Part shown: piece by piece, positions 37,060-49,600 of the stretch
How the letters are laid out: each line of letters begins with the position of its first letter
Numbering within the stretch: position 1 is the first letter of the stretch
Assembly (NCBI RefSeq): GCF_036785885.1
Contig: NC_092317.1
Coordinates: 2,606,501 to 2,670,500 of the forward strand
DNA: 64,000 nucleotides
From: Coffea arabica
Taxonomy: Eukaryota; Streptophyta; Magnoliopsida; Gentianales; Rubiaceae
Reading direction: 5' to 3'
Position numbers and translations under genes: made by a program
The notes under the pieces: model-generated
What the model saw: the letters and a program-made list of their open reading frames with translations, nothing else
What the model was told of the DNA's origin: nothing
The model's database searches: none

Positions 37060-38178
37060 TCACCTACTGATATTCTCAGCAGACACATCATTGTCTTCAT
37101 CATCACCTTGTCGAATTTTAGCAATCTCTGCCTGAGCTCTCTCCAGGATCTGCCTCTTTTGTAATTCCAATTCTCTATGGAAGTCCATTCTCATCTTCTC
37201 GAGTTCCAGTATCTGCTGCCTCTTACTGTTTTCAATCTTTTCATATATCTCACTAAATTTCTCAATGGAATCTGCAAGTAACTTAAAGGAAGCTCCATTC
37301 CCTCTGTCCCTCACAGTCTTCGTTCTCTTGGGTGGCAGGCCCTCAGAATCATCCTCCTCAGCCTCAGCTGACTCAGAAATTCCTGGGCTATCCCTCATCT
37401 CGTCCAGTCCATTTGAACGGTTGAGATACTCCCCAGGGTTCATGAAAACATACTCCCCCGAGTCCACTCCACATGAAAGGCCAGCTTGCTGAGGAGGCGA
37501 TGACAGCAACATATCCATTTTCTGAAAATAGACCCATTTACTCACAAAATTCACAGTCTCTCCCAATTTTGCCTTCTCCTTTTTGTACTTCTTCTTCAGT
37601 GTATCCAAACGGTTTCGGCATTGAGTGTCTGTCCTATCAATTTTCGACTGCTGGGAAACCTTCTCTGCAACTTCTTGCCACTCCTCAGACCGAAGACTCT
37701 TCCTCCCATGCTGGAGAAACTTGTCACCCCAAGCATCCAGTAAAATGAATGTTTCATGCTCACTCCAATCAGCAACTGCGTTTCGGCCTCCAAATGATGG
37801 CTTCGGCACAGGAACAGGTGCTGCTGATGTTGCTGGGACTCGAGGTGCAAACTCATAACTCGACAACAAGCTCTTAAGCTTCCTCTTCTTGGGGTGCCTC
37901 TGCATATCACCATAATCATCATCGTCATCATCCTCATTGTCATCATCAAATTCATCTCTCTCTACTCGTTGAACCCCATTTTCTTCATTGTCATCATCTT
38001 CTTCTTCATCCTCAACCTCTTCCTCTTCATCATCAACATCGTCATCCTCAACATATCGATTAATCACATTCTGACCAGCATTTCGAACAGGAAGCTTTTG
38101 GCGATTAGACGAGCCATAACCCTGACTCATACCATAAGTATTTGGTGGGTATCTAGCATCATCCTCAGTGTCATCCAT
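37060..38178 (-). CDS. Trihelix transcription factor (SIP1/ASIL-like)
   Basis: A single coding exon of 372 residues. The ATG at 38178 (MDDTEDD) is preferred over an in-frame GTG 12 nt upstream. After the N-terminus comes a very acidic segment (about 45-90, runs of Asp/Glu), then a basic KKRK patch (97-100). The trihelix/Myb-like DNA-binding domain spans about 136-222, from ADWSEHETFILLDAWGDKF to KWVYFQKMD. A long C-terminal coiled coil follows at about 300-360 (EKIENSKRQQILELEKMRM). This order is typical of the SIP1 clade, which includes the ASIL and ENAP proteins, nuclear repressors of seed programmes and chromatin partners. Which member this is cannot be told. The gene probably has a 5' UTR intron, since pyrimidine-rich sequence precedes the ATG. 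Confidence 0.88.
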   Translation of the reverse strand: MDDTEDDARYPPNTYGMSQGYGSSNRQKLPVRNAGQNVINRYVEDDDVDDEEEEVEDEEEDDDNEENGVQRVERDEFDDDNEDDDDDDYGDMQRHPKKRKLKSLLSSYEFAPRVPATSAAPVPVPKPSFGGRNAVADWSEHETFILLDAWGDKFLQHGRKSLRSEEWQEVAEKVSQQSKIDRTDTQCRNRLDTLKKKYKKEKAKLGETVNFVSKWVYFQKMDMLLSSPPQQAGLSCGVDSGEYVFMNPGEYLNRSNGLDEMRDSPGISESAEAEEDDSEGLPPKRTKTVRDRGNGASFKLLADSIEKFSEIYEKIENSKRQQILELEKMRMDFHRELELQKRQILERAQAEIAKIRQGDDEDNDVSAENISR

Positions 38179-40041
38179 TTTAGCACACACGGGATCAAGG
38201 AACCAATAAAGACTTTACCAAGCAATCCTGATTCCCACCTTAACTTGACAAGATTATACTCCTAAAATGAAAAGGCAAAAGTTCAAGTTTCCTATTATAT
38301 ATCATTGATATCACAATAGCAGAAATGATCTGCAACTAAATGTCCTAGAACGTACCACCAACGATTACCAACATTTAATTCCACTACTACTTATTGTGGG
38401 AAAAAATGGAAATTTTTACCCTCAAATCCAACAATCATCCCTCCCAACTAATTAAAAGTTCAAATTTCTAAATTTAGCCCAACAAAGATCATATTGCAAT
38501 TAAAAGGGAAAAAAATCCACAATGAAATTCAAGAGAAAAATATCATAAAATCTCAAAATCTGCTCTGAAAACAAACAATAACTTAAATTTGTCTTTTTTC
38601 CAACCAGAATAAATTACAATAAAAAAAGAAAAAAAAACAGGAAACATGAGAGCCTTATCTCAAATAAGACAAAGTTAAGCCAGAAATACCTTAAAGTTTC
38701 AAACTTTCAGCAGAACCAAGCACCGAAGACCGACAGACACTACATGACTGAAAGCCCTGATGAAAAATTCTACCAAAAAAAAATTTATTTTTTTTCTCAA
38801 GAAAACTTTTGTGATCCTGAGGCTTTTAGGCAGCAGCCAGCGATGCAAATTTCACATGGGGTTGCCTAAATTTTCTTGTTTTTTATGAGGAATTTAAGGG
38901 TTTGGAGGGGGATAGATGGAGATGCAAGAATGATGAGAGAAAGTATCAAGAGTGCGCATCTGACCATGGAAGGAAATCAATATCGGATATAAAGTAGAAG
39001 CTGCTAAAATGCGCCGGATGCGTTTTGTTTCTCTCTGGTTGCAGTGATCCAATGTCCAAACTACCTTGGGTCCACGTGAAGTGGGCCACGGCTAACGAAA
39101 GAAGGAAGGGACGGCCCAAATAATGCCCACGTGCTTGGGGTTCCCTGTTGAGTTGCGTAAGTGCTAATTGGAGACAAAATTGAATTTTCAGAAGAGTAAT
39201 AAATCTTATACAGTGGTACTGGATATACTATTACAGTTGGATGTATAATATATATATAAAATTTGAGTTTCAAATTCAAATTTAAATTATATATTATACA
39301 TTCAATGATGAAAGTTTATATACTATTAGTATATAGAAAATTAATTCTTTTCAAAATGGTGGCAAGATAAAAGCTCCAGTTTACTAACTCAGGTTCATGA
39401 GCAATTTTTGCTAAGTAGCTGGATTTTAAATGTGTAAAAATTTTCTTTTGAGGAACAATTAGGATTTTTTTTTACTATAAAAGAAGTACGTTTTCCTTTT
39501 GATTGTACAACATTTTGGGCCCATTTAGTATTTACATTATCAAATAGTTAGTAAAAAAGCAGGAGTGAGAGTGTAACCACTACCATTACTAATTTGCAAT
39601 AGCATTCATATTTATAATTATTTGCCTTAACTGAAAGCTCCACGTAATGTGTAATTTTCACTATAATTTGAATCCTTACTCCAAAATAGTGATCTTTTTT
39701 TTTGTCTGTAGGAGACAATTAAAAGCTAAACTAGAACTATTGTTTCCGAATTGAATCAGTATACTTTTAAGGTTTTTCCTACTTAGTGCCCAAAGGCATA
39801 TGATAAGCAAATTTAAAAAAAGAAAGATAAATTTACTATTAATGCTTGGAATTTACTATATAAGAAATTCACCCTCAAGCAAAAAAGGTAGCAACATGAA
39901 ACTCATTTCTTATGGTGCGCCTTTAGAGCACCAAACAAATGAACCCTACTAAAATCTAAAAGTTTTGATTTTGAAGTTAGATTCCCATTTTCTACCAAAT
40001 AATTGATGGTCTCTCTTAAATTTATATGTATTGTGAAGAGG
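38179..40041. other. Upstream region of the trihelix gene and spacer
   Basis: Contains the trihelix 5' UTR and promoter. Two G-boxes (CACGTG) lie at 39073-39078 and 39128-39133, with TGGGCC/GGCCCA site II motifs beside them. The rest is AT-rich sequence with no gene recognised. Confidence 0.45.
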
Positions 40042-40660
40042 TGAATTTTAGTTTAACGAGCTGTGCTGAGCGGTTAGGGTATTCTCCTGTAGTGGGGCAC
40101 GGCTCTATAGAAATAGCCTGCTCAAATTATCAGAGGCGGGGCTGTGTCCCCCGGTTTCCCTCCGACGGTCTAGTTAGTTCGGATAGGAATCAAAATGGAA
40201 GGAGCTATTAGGAGTGATTCTTACAGAATATTTAGTTGGTTCCTTCTGAGTGGCAGGCTCTGATATTTATATGAGACAACTTGGAGGGAAAGATGGTGGG
40301 ATTCAAGTTCCTAAGATCTGATGGGGACTGAGAATATCCGCTTGATTTGATAGGTCTGTGCAGGGGATAGGTCTCATCAGATGTCTTGTCTGTCCTGCAA
40401 GTGTCAGGGCCTTTGACTAGACCTCTGTTATCACGTCAGTCACAGCGCTATTCTGGGACAATAGTAGACGTAGGAGTCACCTCGGTCCTCCATAAACGAG
40501 GTGTAGCCGAGGTGACCAGAATCGATAGGGGTCCCCTACGAGACGAAGGAATCAACCCGGCACAACCGGACCGAGATGTCCATTATCAGAAACTATGGGC
40601 AGAAAAGGAAGCTCGGCTTGGTTAAACCGAGCCGGGTCGACCATCCTCGTATTGAGAAGT
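40042..40660. repeat. Unclassified GC-rich segment, probably repeat-derived
   Basis: About 600 bp clearly richer in GC than the AT-rich DNA around it. It contains inverted repeats such as GTCACCTCGG facing CCGAGGTGAC (around 40476-40517) and GCTCGGCTTGGTT facing AACCGAGCC (around 40611-40636). The left end has TGAGCGGTTAGGG, which resembles a tRNA A box. No open frame of note is present. It may be a transposable-element fragment, but I could not assign a family. Confidence 0.4.
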
Positions 40661-43362
40661 AAAAATAAGAAGCATTGAAGTTTATTCCGCTTAGAAAGAG
40701 TACAAATCAGGTGAAAAATGGCATCAACATAACCATACGCTTTCCCTTTCTTTTTTACCATAAGTCATTTCTCAATAATAGAGAAAACGCATTTGAGTGT
40801 ATTTTTTTTTCTCCCTTAAATTCTTCACTATTTGCGAGTGACTCGCCACGTTCAAGTAAGGGTGGGTAATTATCCCCTTCCCCCCTCAACTTCGAAGAAT
40901 TTTTAAAGTTAGCTTGACAAAATTTTTAATTTTCAATTGTCTTATAATTGTACCCCCATAAAAATTCTAAAATTTTCTATTTTCCTTTACTTTGCCCCCT
41001 AAGTTTGCCTTCCTAAGTTCTTGATGTCTATAATTATCACATAGTTTATAAATGATGGCATGTTTGAAATAAAGCCAAGTACTAGTTAAAAATTTAGGAA
41101 AAAAAAGTAAATTTCAAAACTTTTGGTACATAAAAATAAATGTAAAAAATTTTGTTATCTATAGTAAAAATTTTTTTTATCTAGTTGTTGTTGTTGTAAA
41201 ACACTATATAATTTTTTCAAAATTCACACAAGGATCATATTGGTTATTAAAATTTTTCAACAAAAAATTTTGCCTTAATTGTAGCAATTACCCCCCCCCC
41301 CAACCGTGGGTCCTAACTCCGCCATTGAGTGTGACATATTTAACATATAAGATTTGGAGAACCTTGAAGTATAACATTAATTTCTTTGCAATTTTGAATG
41401 ACTATAGTTGCGTAATTATTTTATATATGAGTCATATCAATTATAATGTTGGCAGTTTTAAATTGTATGTCAAATAAGCATTGCAATAAGTATCATAAAG
41501 CACATTGAATTTCAAGCTATATGAGAAATTTTATTGAAAATTATGTAAACCAACTTTAGAAAATTCATAACTGGAAGAATTGGTTAGTAAAACATGTTAA
41601 AAAGGTTGATATAGTTAATTTTGCTTAGCAATTAAGAATAGGTATGATGTAAATAATGGAAAAAATCAAATTAATAGAATCTTTAGATTATCATACCATT
41701 TGTTAATTTTGAAAATGATAATGACAAAATTAGCCGATATAGATATGATACAAGTACATATTAGTTGGTAAAAAAAGTCTAATTTAAAAGGCTCAAAATT
41801 GTACCATTAGTAGTTAAAAGTATAGGACAATTTAATTTATATCCAGGGATAAAGATAATTAAAATGTCGCTTTTCGACCGCATAATTATACTTGTTGACA
41901 TTCGATAGAAATAATTGTTGATTAAAAAAGGATTACATCTTTGACTTAATTACCAATGCATCTCACAAGAATAATTGATTTTCCATGAACTTAACAAAAT
42001 ATTGAATATAATTACTTTTTAGGTATATTGCAATTGAATGGGTCTGATTTGTTATAGCAAATTCTTCCATGTACTTATCTGTGAACTATTTTTTTGGGAT
42101 AATACGTTACATAAAATTATATAATAGTTATTTTTTGGCACTCAAAGTATTATTTATTCGACACTTTAGTGATGACATTCAGAAATCAGAAGGTTAAAAA
42201 ATCTGCATAAGACTCCTTTATGCATAAGTTTAATCTCCAGTGTTGAATAGTGTATCTTTAATACTAGTCAGTGTTTTAGGTGCCAATTAACAGTGGTTGG
42301 ACTACTGGAGTTTTTAGCGTCTCATAAAGCCTTAAACAAGTAAGCAAAGACGTGGTAGTAAATTAACAGAAGTGCTATGACCATTTATTGGATTTCTTCG
42401 CTTAAACCAACTTTGGAAATTGAATTTAGTATTTCGTTAAGAAACCATGTTGAACAAAAGATAACAAAAGTTCCTTATTATGAAACCTAGTAGTAATTGT
42501 TCTATGATTGATTAGACGAGGAGGCGTCATTGGCTTTCATTATTAAGTAGATCGATAATTTTAGTCAACAATATCACAGCCTGAAGAATTAATTTTCATC
42601 AAGGATTTCTCCAAAGCAAATTACAATCTGCTAATTAAGTTGAACTTGTACATGGATGCATTAATGAAGTTGGATTTGCAATTATTACATTATTATCTTG
42701 GACAATAGTTAAATCTGGCTTAAAACATGTATATATAGTCTCCATCCACAACAAGCATGTTTTCTGATAATTAGTTAGTTTATGTTGGAAGAAATGAAGA
42801 CAGGGGAATAAAATACTCCTAGTAACTGGCACAAACGGCAGAAAATCCTTGTGGAATACAAGGAAATAATTGTGGCAGAAAATCTTTGCCGGGTACGAAG
42901 AAATCCATGTCCATTTCATTCCTGGTACCAAATAAGTCAGTGCTCAGCTTTAACCTGCATTAATGGCGAGATATTGAAATTGTTACCGTGGCAAGGAAAA
43001 GAACAAAACAAGGGAAACGTTTTATGGCCGGTTGCAGAAATCCATCCCCGGCTTCTGAGTCAGTTATTTTGGCCTTAAGCAGCCAGCCCAGGAAAAAAGC
43101 GCTGTTCAAGTCCCATTCTTTTTAACTTTACTGTCATATTACATGCATATGCAAACACACCGATCATGTGATCCTCGGCTGGAGTGGGAGGATCAGAGGT
43201 TTAAGATGCGGATTAGGGTCTAATCCAAGCAAGCAATGCTGCCCCCACAGGAAACAATTCCAATTATTACCGATGCATGAAGACAATATCAATGGGGGAT
43301 ACGTGTTAAGACATGTGACGCGTGGAAGGGGAGCATAGATCATCATCTTGACGGTGGTTCTG
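40661..43362. other. AT-rich gene-free spacer
   Basis: Long AT-rich stretch with A/T runs and a C run near 41290-41301. Phrases such as CCTAACTCCGCCATTGA near 41311-41328 look like decayed transposon sequence. No gene or intact element was supported. Confidence 0.45.
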
Positions 43363-43370
43363 CTATAAAT
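43363..43370 (+). promoter_or_regulatory. TATA box of the FCS-like zinc finger gene
   Basis: CTATAAAT at 43363-43370 precedes a long 5' leader. A probable 5' UTR intron ends at an acceptor (TCTCATGCAG) at 44005, 37 nt before the start codon. Confidence 0.4.
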
Positions 43371-44042
43371 TGGCCTGCATCTTTCAGTAGCTTTGCACTA
43401 CTCAATGATGAGCTTTTATTAATTGGTACTGCAATTAATTTGGGGCATGCAAATTTAAGTATACCAGCCAGCAGCAAGATAAGGGCTTGTTTGAAGAGAG
43501 GTAAGAAGGAGAGAGAGTGAAATTTGGCAGCGTGCAAGTTATATATTTACCAATTTCTTATCATTTCCTGCATTCTAAATCTATAACTGCATAAGCTCTT
43601 GTGGAATGAATCACATCCACGAAGCTTTAAGGCGACTATCCAGGAGTTCTATTTATACATTTATCTGGAGAAAACCCCAAATGTTTCATGCCCTTTTGAT
43701 TCACCTGAATTTTCTGGATTCAATCACACGCATGCATGTTGTCTTTGGGTATTTTTTTAGATTCATCTTCATTTTCTCCCTTTTCCCCTCATAGAAAGAT
43801 GTGTTCTTTCCTCCATCTACTTGTTTCAGCTTTCGAAATCGGTATTGCTCATAAACTTCTGTTCTTCCCTTAAACTTTGATTTGATATATCCTGTTAATT
43901 TTTAAATTAAGGAATGGAGATCCTTTTTCCTATTTTGCCATTTTGTCTCTTTACTCACGGTTGTTTATCAATTCTCCCAATTCTTTCCGATTAATCTCAT
44001 GCAGGCAGCCATCTTTCAAGAACCAAAGGTTTCCGTGCAGAC

Positions 44043-45465
44043 ATGAATTATTCAAGAGTTCAAAACTTCCGGAAGAACCAAAAGCAGCATATTTCTACTA
44101 AAGCAGCTGCTATGCTGCAGAACCAGATGATTCGGAGGAGCTCATCTTCTGATCTGTCAGAAATTTGCTCAATTGGTTCTGGAAGTTCACTGGAGTCTCT
44201 GGCCTCCTTGGCCAGTGATTCAGGCAACAGCTTTTCCTCTGGTACACCTCCATCTGCTCTGAAGTCTTCTGATCATCCACCAAAAATTCCATTTCAGAAG
44301 CAGAAAGCTGCACTAGGAAATAAGAAGATGGGAAAACCAGGCTTCCTGAGTTTACTAGCTGACAAGGAGGTCCGACCATTCCAGAACAAGCATATTATTC
44401 TCAGCTACCGGCTTCAACATTATGAGAGACCGTCAGGTGTTTCCTTACCCATCGAAACGAAAACAACTTCTGAGAAAAGTGGTGATGAAATCCCTGAAGC
44501 ATCAAATCCTGATGATAAACCCTTGAAAAACCCTACATCCAAAAATGGTCAGGGCCCAATCCAGTTTGGTACCAGCCAAGGCTTAAAATTTCGTCATGAA
44601 TCCCCTTGTGTGTTTGCACTCAGAAGCTGGGAACAGTCATCAGCACCACCACAAAGTGTCTTTTCCGATTATGATCTGTTTTCCAGACCAGAATCTGCGC
44701 CTAGTTCTGAAATAAAAGGCCATGCTATCATAAACCCTGAGGGCAATGCATGTTTTCGCCCACTAACATTTTGCACTGTTCATAAATCTGCAGGTGTGCT
44801 AAGGCTAAAAGACATCCAGGATTCAGAATGCTATAGTCGACTGGAAGTTAAAATTCCAGTCCATAAAGTAACTCACTGGTTTAATGACTGCATCCTTAAA
44901 TTTCCACCAATTCATACTACGTTGATTGTTTTCAAGCCGCCGAGCAAAGACCAAAAGGCTATGGAGGACTTTAGTTCTGTTGCTCCTCCTCCTCCTCCAC
45001 CACCTCCACCACTGAAAGCTAATCCAAATGCGTCCTGGACCAAAAATGCAAAACTTCAGGTGAACTTCTTAAGGTATTGCATGGAATGCTGCAAAGTACT
45101 TGTGCCCAAGAGTAATGTCTACTTGTACAGGTGTATATCAAAGACCAAATATATAGAACCCCCAACACCCAATTCCCCCCCCCCCCCTTCCCAAAAAAAA
45201 ACACAACACCAAAAAAGGGGTTTGAGTATTTTAATGCCTGTTTAACATGATTTGTAGGGGCGATGCATGGTTTTGCAGCGAAGAATGCCGCCAGTCGAGC
45301 GCCATAAAAGACTTGGAATTAGAAGCAATTCAGGAGCTGGCCCTGATGCTTCAAAGGGCTAAGATTAAGCAGGCTAACAGGGCCAAAGCAGTAAAAGAAA
45401 GTGAAGTCGCTTCAGGCAAGGACAAGAACAAGGGCAAGGGGAAAGGCATCTTTTTCATCGGATGA
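44043..45465 (+). CDS. FCS-like zinc finger (FLZ, DUF581) protein
   Basis: Exons 44043-45130 and 45258-45465 give 431 residues. The FLZ domain lies at about 339-378 and is split by the intron. It begins FLRYCMECCKVLVPKSNVYL, and its zinc ligands are C346, C349, C369 and C373 (FCSEEC). The long N-terminal part is Ser-rich with a conserved-looking MIRRSSSSDLSEI block, a FQNKHIILSYRLQHYERPS block and a poly-proline run (about 317-326). A basic, Lys-rich tail ends in KGKGIFFIG. FLZ proteins are plant-specific scaffolds that bind the SnRK1 kinase and tune energy and stress signalling. Splitting the zinc finger between two exons is usual in the family. The long N-terminus suggests the FLZ10/FLZ11 (MARD1) branch, which I cannot confirm. 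Confidence 0.9.
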
Positions 45466-46685
45466 TTTAAATCCTCGAACATGAATAAATAAGATGGGCT
45501 AGCTATTGCGTGATGATTTCCATGGCTTGCAGGAACCAATGTAAAATTGTCAATAGAGCCTGCCATTTAGGGTCGTTGGATATTGTCCGTATTGTAATGG
45601 ACTTCGTGTCTCTGAATATTATTAATGTTGCAATGGACATTAATTTATGTAATGCCATCTATTTCTCCTTGAATCCATCATATTAGTTTTCTAAGTAAGT
45701 ATGACGAATATATCTAGAAAAGGTCGTGATTTTCTTTCCTAATAAATACAAAAAAAAAAAAAACAATATTAACACATAATAGATTTTGATAGCTTTTTTT
45801 TTTTTTGGATTTTAATAGTTATAATTGTTTGTATTTATTACGTTAAGTTTTATTTTCTCACACTGAAATTAATCTTCCAACGTAATGGAGAAAATTCAAT
45901 GGTTCCAACTATCAAATTCTTTGTAATGAATGATACGTAATAGAAGTACGTAGTAAATTTCTTCGCTTTTAGTTTACGACAATGGAGCATTCTTCGCTTA
46001 ATTTGTTCTCTCATGAATTGAACTTTTTTGTTCTGAACAAAGAGAGAAATTCAAGTAAAATGTTACACTATTATGAATTGCATATGCTCATGAAAACACA
46101 AAAAATGTAGTTTAAACTTGAAAGCATCTACTGTGAGTTTTGTTCTTATTTTTATTTATGCCTGCTCCTATATTTATCAGGTCTAGGAATTAATAGAGTT
46201 CACTAGTAAGTCCCTAAGAGCTCCTCTATGTCTAATTTTAATGAACTATATATATATATATATATATTAATGGTAAATCTAAGATGTTTTACTCCATTTT
46301 TAATGAACTAATCCATCAATAGAGCAAAAAAACATTTAGATTCAAAATCTAAGCACCTATCTGTCTGTAAATTGCAATTAGAGTCGAGTCACAAGAAATG
46401 ATATGAAAATCTAGTAGTCTTTGATTTATTGTCCATTGACTTCATTTCTTGATTGGCATGGATGTGGCTCATTTTTTGATGCACGTGACAATAAAACTGT
46501 ACTTGCAACCAACTGTCATTTTTCTGTTGGAACCCGACTCGGAAGCTGTAGAGCCCGACCCGACCTTCCATCTTTACGAATGAACCAGGAATAATAGGGA
46601 TAAAATGTAGCCAGAATCAAGATTCTGCCTTGCGGGTGCTTAGCACTCATCTTAAAAGCAAGAAAAAGAGGACAGATTTTCACCA
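45466..46685. other. Spacer between FLZ gene and MFP1
   Basis: Contains the FLZ 3' UTR and the MFP1 promoter. An AT microsatellite lies at about 46247-46267, flanked by two copies of TTTAATGAACTA. No gene was recognised. Confidence 0.5.
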
Positions 46686-49600
46686 ATGGGTTTTCTGAGG
46701 GGAAGTTGTTGCCTTTTGCATTCTCCGATCCACCGTTCTATCTTGTTGATCCCCTCTTCATCATCATCATCATCTTCTTCTTCTTCCTTCTCTCACTCAA
46801 GTTGCTTGTTTTCACCTTTGAAAATGGGGCAAAACAGAAGGAAGAGAACAAGAATTTCTGCTTGCATGAGCCAAGAAACTGGAAATGAAAGGAGCTCAGG
46901 TGCAAGAAGGTTCGTTCTTTTTGTGGGTTTTTCAGTTATTCCCGTTCTCAAATTGACTGCCAAGGCTTTTGAAAGCTGGCCCCAAGGTAAGTGCTTTTAA
47001 GAGTTAAAACTTTTCCTCAGCATCATTTACCTTGTTTTTGTTATTAGCACTAGTTTGTTGTGTTTTAATAATCTTGAATTTTGAAGTGATGAAGTCTTCC
47101 TTGTTCTAAAAATGTTTTATGAGAAGTTAATTTGCGTGATGAATTTGGTTTCTCGCATTTACTACTGAGCGTCGAAGTCTATCTGAAGACTGTTATTCAT
47201 TTGACTTAGTTAACAATATCTGCCTTTTCTTGATTGTGATTCTGTAGTTCCTACCTTATTGAGTCCTTTGTTGAGGTACTATTGGAATTTATATCAACTC
47301 TGATATATGTTTATTGAAGAGCCAAAACCCAAAAAAAACCCAAAAAAAAAAAAAACTTATAGTTACCTTGTTTGCTGAGATGATTGAAGAATTTTGGAAG
47401 GATAAATTTGGACAAAAATATCAGACTAGTAATACATTGCTGAAATCACATCTTCATTGAAATTGAGCTCCAACCTTATTTTTATCCGGAGTCTATGTTA
47501 TGAAACCAAGAATGTACTTTTCTCAAGAAGAAGTGGAAGAAACCAACATTACTCGCTAAATGTAGAGCAGCTCCAGAGGCTTATAATTTCTTTGGAGGTG
47601 CGCTACAGTTCCTAAAACGAGTCTCAAGGGGGTGATAAAATGGTCAAGGGGATATTTGGTTGGCATGATTTGATGGTCAAGGGGCTGAGAATGACTTGCT
47701 AGCTTGGTTATGATAGAGAATATGGGGTAGTTTTCTTCTTTTTTCTCTTCTTGGGATTCTTGCTTTCTGTGTTTTCTTTTGTTATAACAAAAGAAAAAGC
47801 TCTGAGGTTAAGAAGCCATCACTAACTTCTTCCTAAATAGAAGGAGCTTCTTAAATGATTGTCTTGTCTTGCAGGTGGTATTTCTGCTTTTCAAAATGCT
47901 CAAACTTCACCTTACAGAGTTTTTTTCCCCCTTTAATTGCGAAATCAGCATTTTGAACCATGTTGGGCTTTTACTATAACTTTTGGAGCTTTGGAAGGAA
48001 TGTAAAAAACTTTGAGAGACCTCGTCAGAAATCAGCAGAATGGTAAAGTGTTTAAAAGAAAATTGACAAAGTAACCTTCTTGGAGCAGGGTTAGAGTTGC
48101 TAGTTTTACCCATGGTGCCTCATCCCTTAGACGGTCAAGCCTAAAACTTAGTTCAGCTTGTACAGCACATGCTATAAAATGTAAATAATGTATTCCATTG
48201 GCTTGTATGAGCATTCTGTGTAATTCTGATTTTGACCATGCAAATGATGGAACAATGTCATATTCTTTAGGCAAAAGACTCCACTCCAGCATATATAGGT
48301 TACTGATTCAGCTTGATCTTAGCAAGCTATTGATCACAATGGGCTAATTCTGAATGCTGAAAAAATAGGGCAAATGCTGAGAATAGGCTGAAGTTTTATT
48401 ATAAAAGTGAACCAGAACTAGAAAACTCAACTGATAAAGAGCAAAATGTGAAATTCAAACCCTATGTGTCTTCTGCCACATAAGTTCTAAAATATGGTTA
48501 CCTCAGTTATCTTTCGATATTACATTAGCTTTTGTGGATGATTTTCCTTGTCTTTAGGCACTGAATATCACAATAGGGCCACTTCTAGTAAATGAACTTT
48601 TTGCTTCACTATTAACAGACCACTAAAGTTATGGAGTTATGGAGTTTAAATTTTGTCCAGAGAATTACTTAAATGTTACCATATAACAGTATATGACACT
48701 TCCGTCAACTTGTTCTTTTCAGCAAGTAATAATAGCTTGAATGGTCTTGGCCTACTCTTGAAAGAAAGCAAATTTGCATTTGTTCTCAGCAGGACACATC
48801 ATAGGCTTTTATAAATGACATATTTTTAAATGTAGGCCCACTGTTAGCCCTCATTCAAACTGTGACTTTACAGCCTCAATTGCTGTCTAGAGATCTTTAA
48901 TCCTTTCCTAAAATCACCATATTTCCTATTTTTTGTTTTCCTTTTTCAGATGGTTCTGACCTAAAATCTGTGGAACAGGACCGCAGAGCTGAGGTATGAT
49001 AATTCAGACATCTGGCTGAAGAAGGTTTTTAAATCAGTAAATCTCTTTAATTTTTATGCTTCGACATTTTTAAAGCAATTGGATGTTTTGAGGTGAATAT
49101 TATCTTTTGTCAGCAAAAACATCAAGGAGATGCATCACACAACCCCTTTGTTTCACTTCTCAGTGGACTTGGAATTTTGGGTTCTGGTGTGCTTGGTGCT
49201 CTATATATGCTGTCCCTAAAGGAGAAGGCAACTTCTGAGGCTGCCATTGAATCTGTAAGTATTGAAAATGAGCTTAAACATACTAAACTCTGAATGTCAG
49301 GGCTTACAACCTTCCTGCACGAGGCATATGAACTTTGACATTTAGGGTTATCTATAATAGCTAAAAAGTGTTCACTTTCTCTGCATGGAGCAGCTTCACT
49401 AGATGCCCTGGAATATATACGCGTTGTAATTGTCTAGATACTGATTTTTACTTGATGTACTAGAACTTCACATTCTTTTCCTCTCTTCCTGTTAAACATC
49501 TTTAATTCTAAAATGAGTGTTCATGTGGTCAAAGCATGTTTTTCTAGTTCACCACTTAACAGGCACCTCAGCTGGCAACCTCAAAATGATTACTAAAGCC

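Noticed and set aside
37894-38265. 123-codon plus-strand open frame rich in Ile
   Set aside because: It lies antisense to the acidic Asp/Glu segment of the trihelix gene and arises from that codon pattern.
42635-42931. 98-codon minus-strand open frame
   Set aside because: No recognisable motif, AT-rich intergenic setting, no start or splice support.
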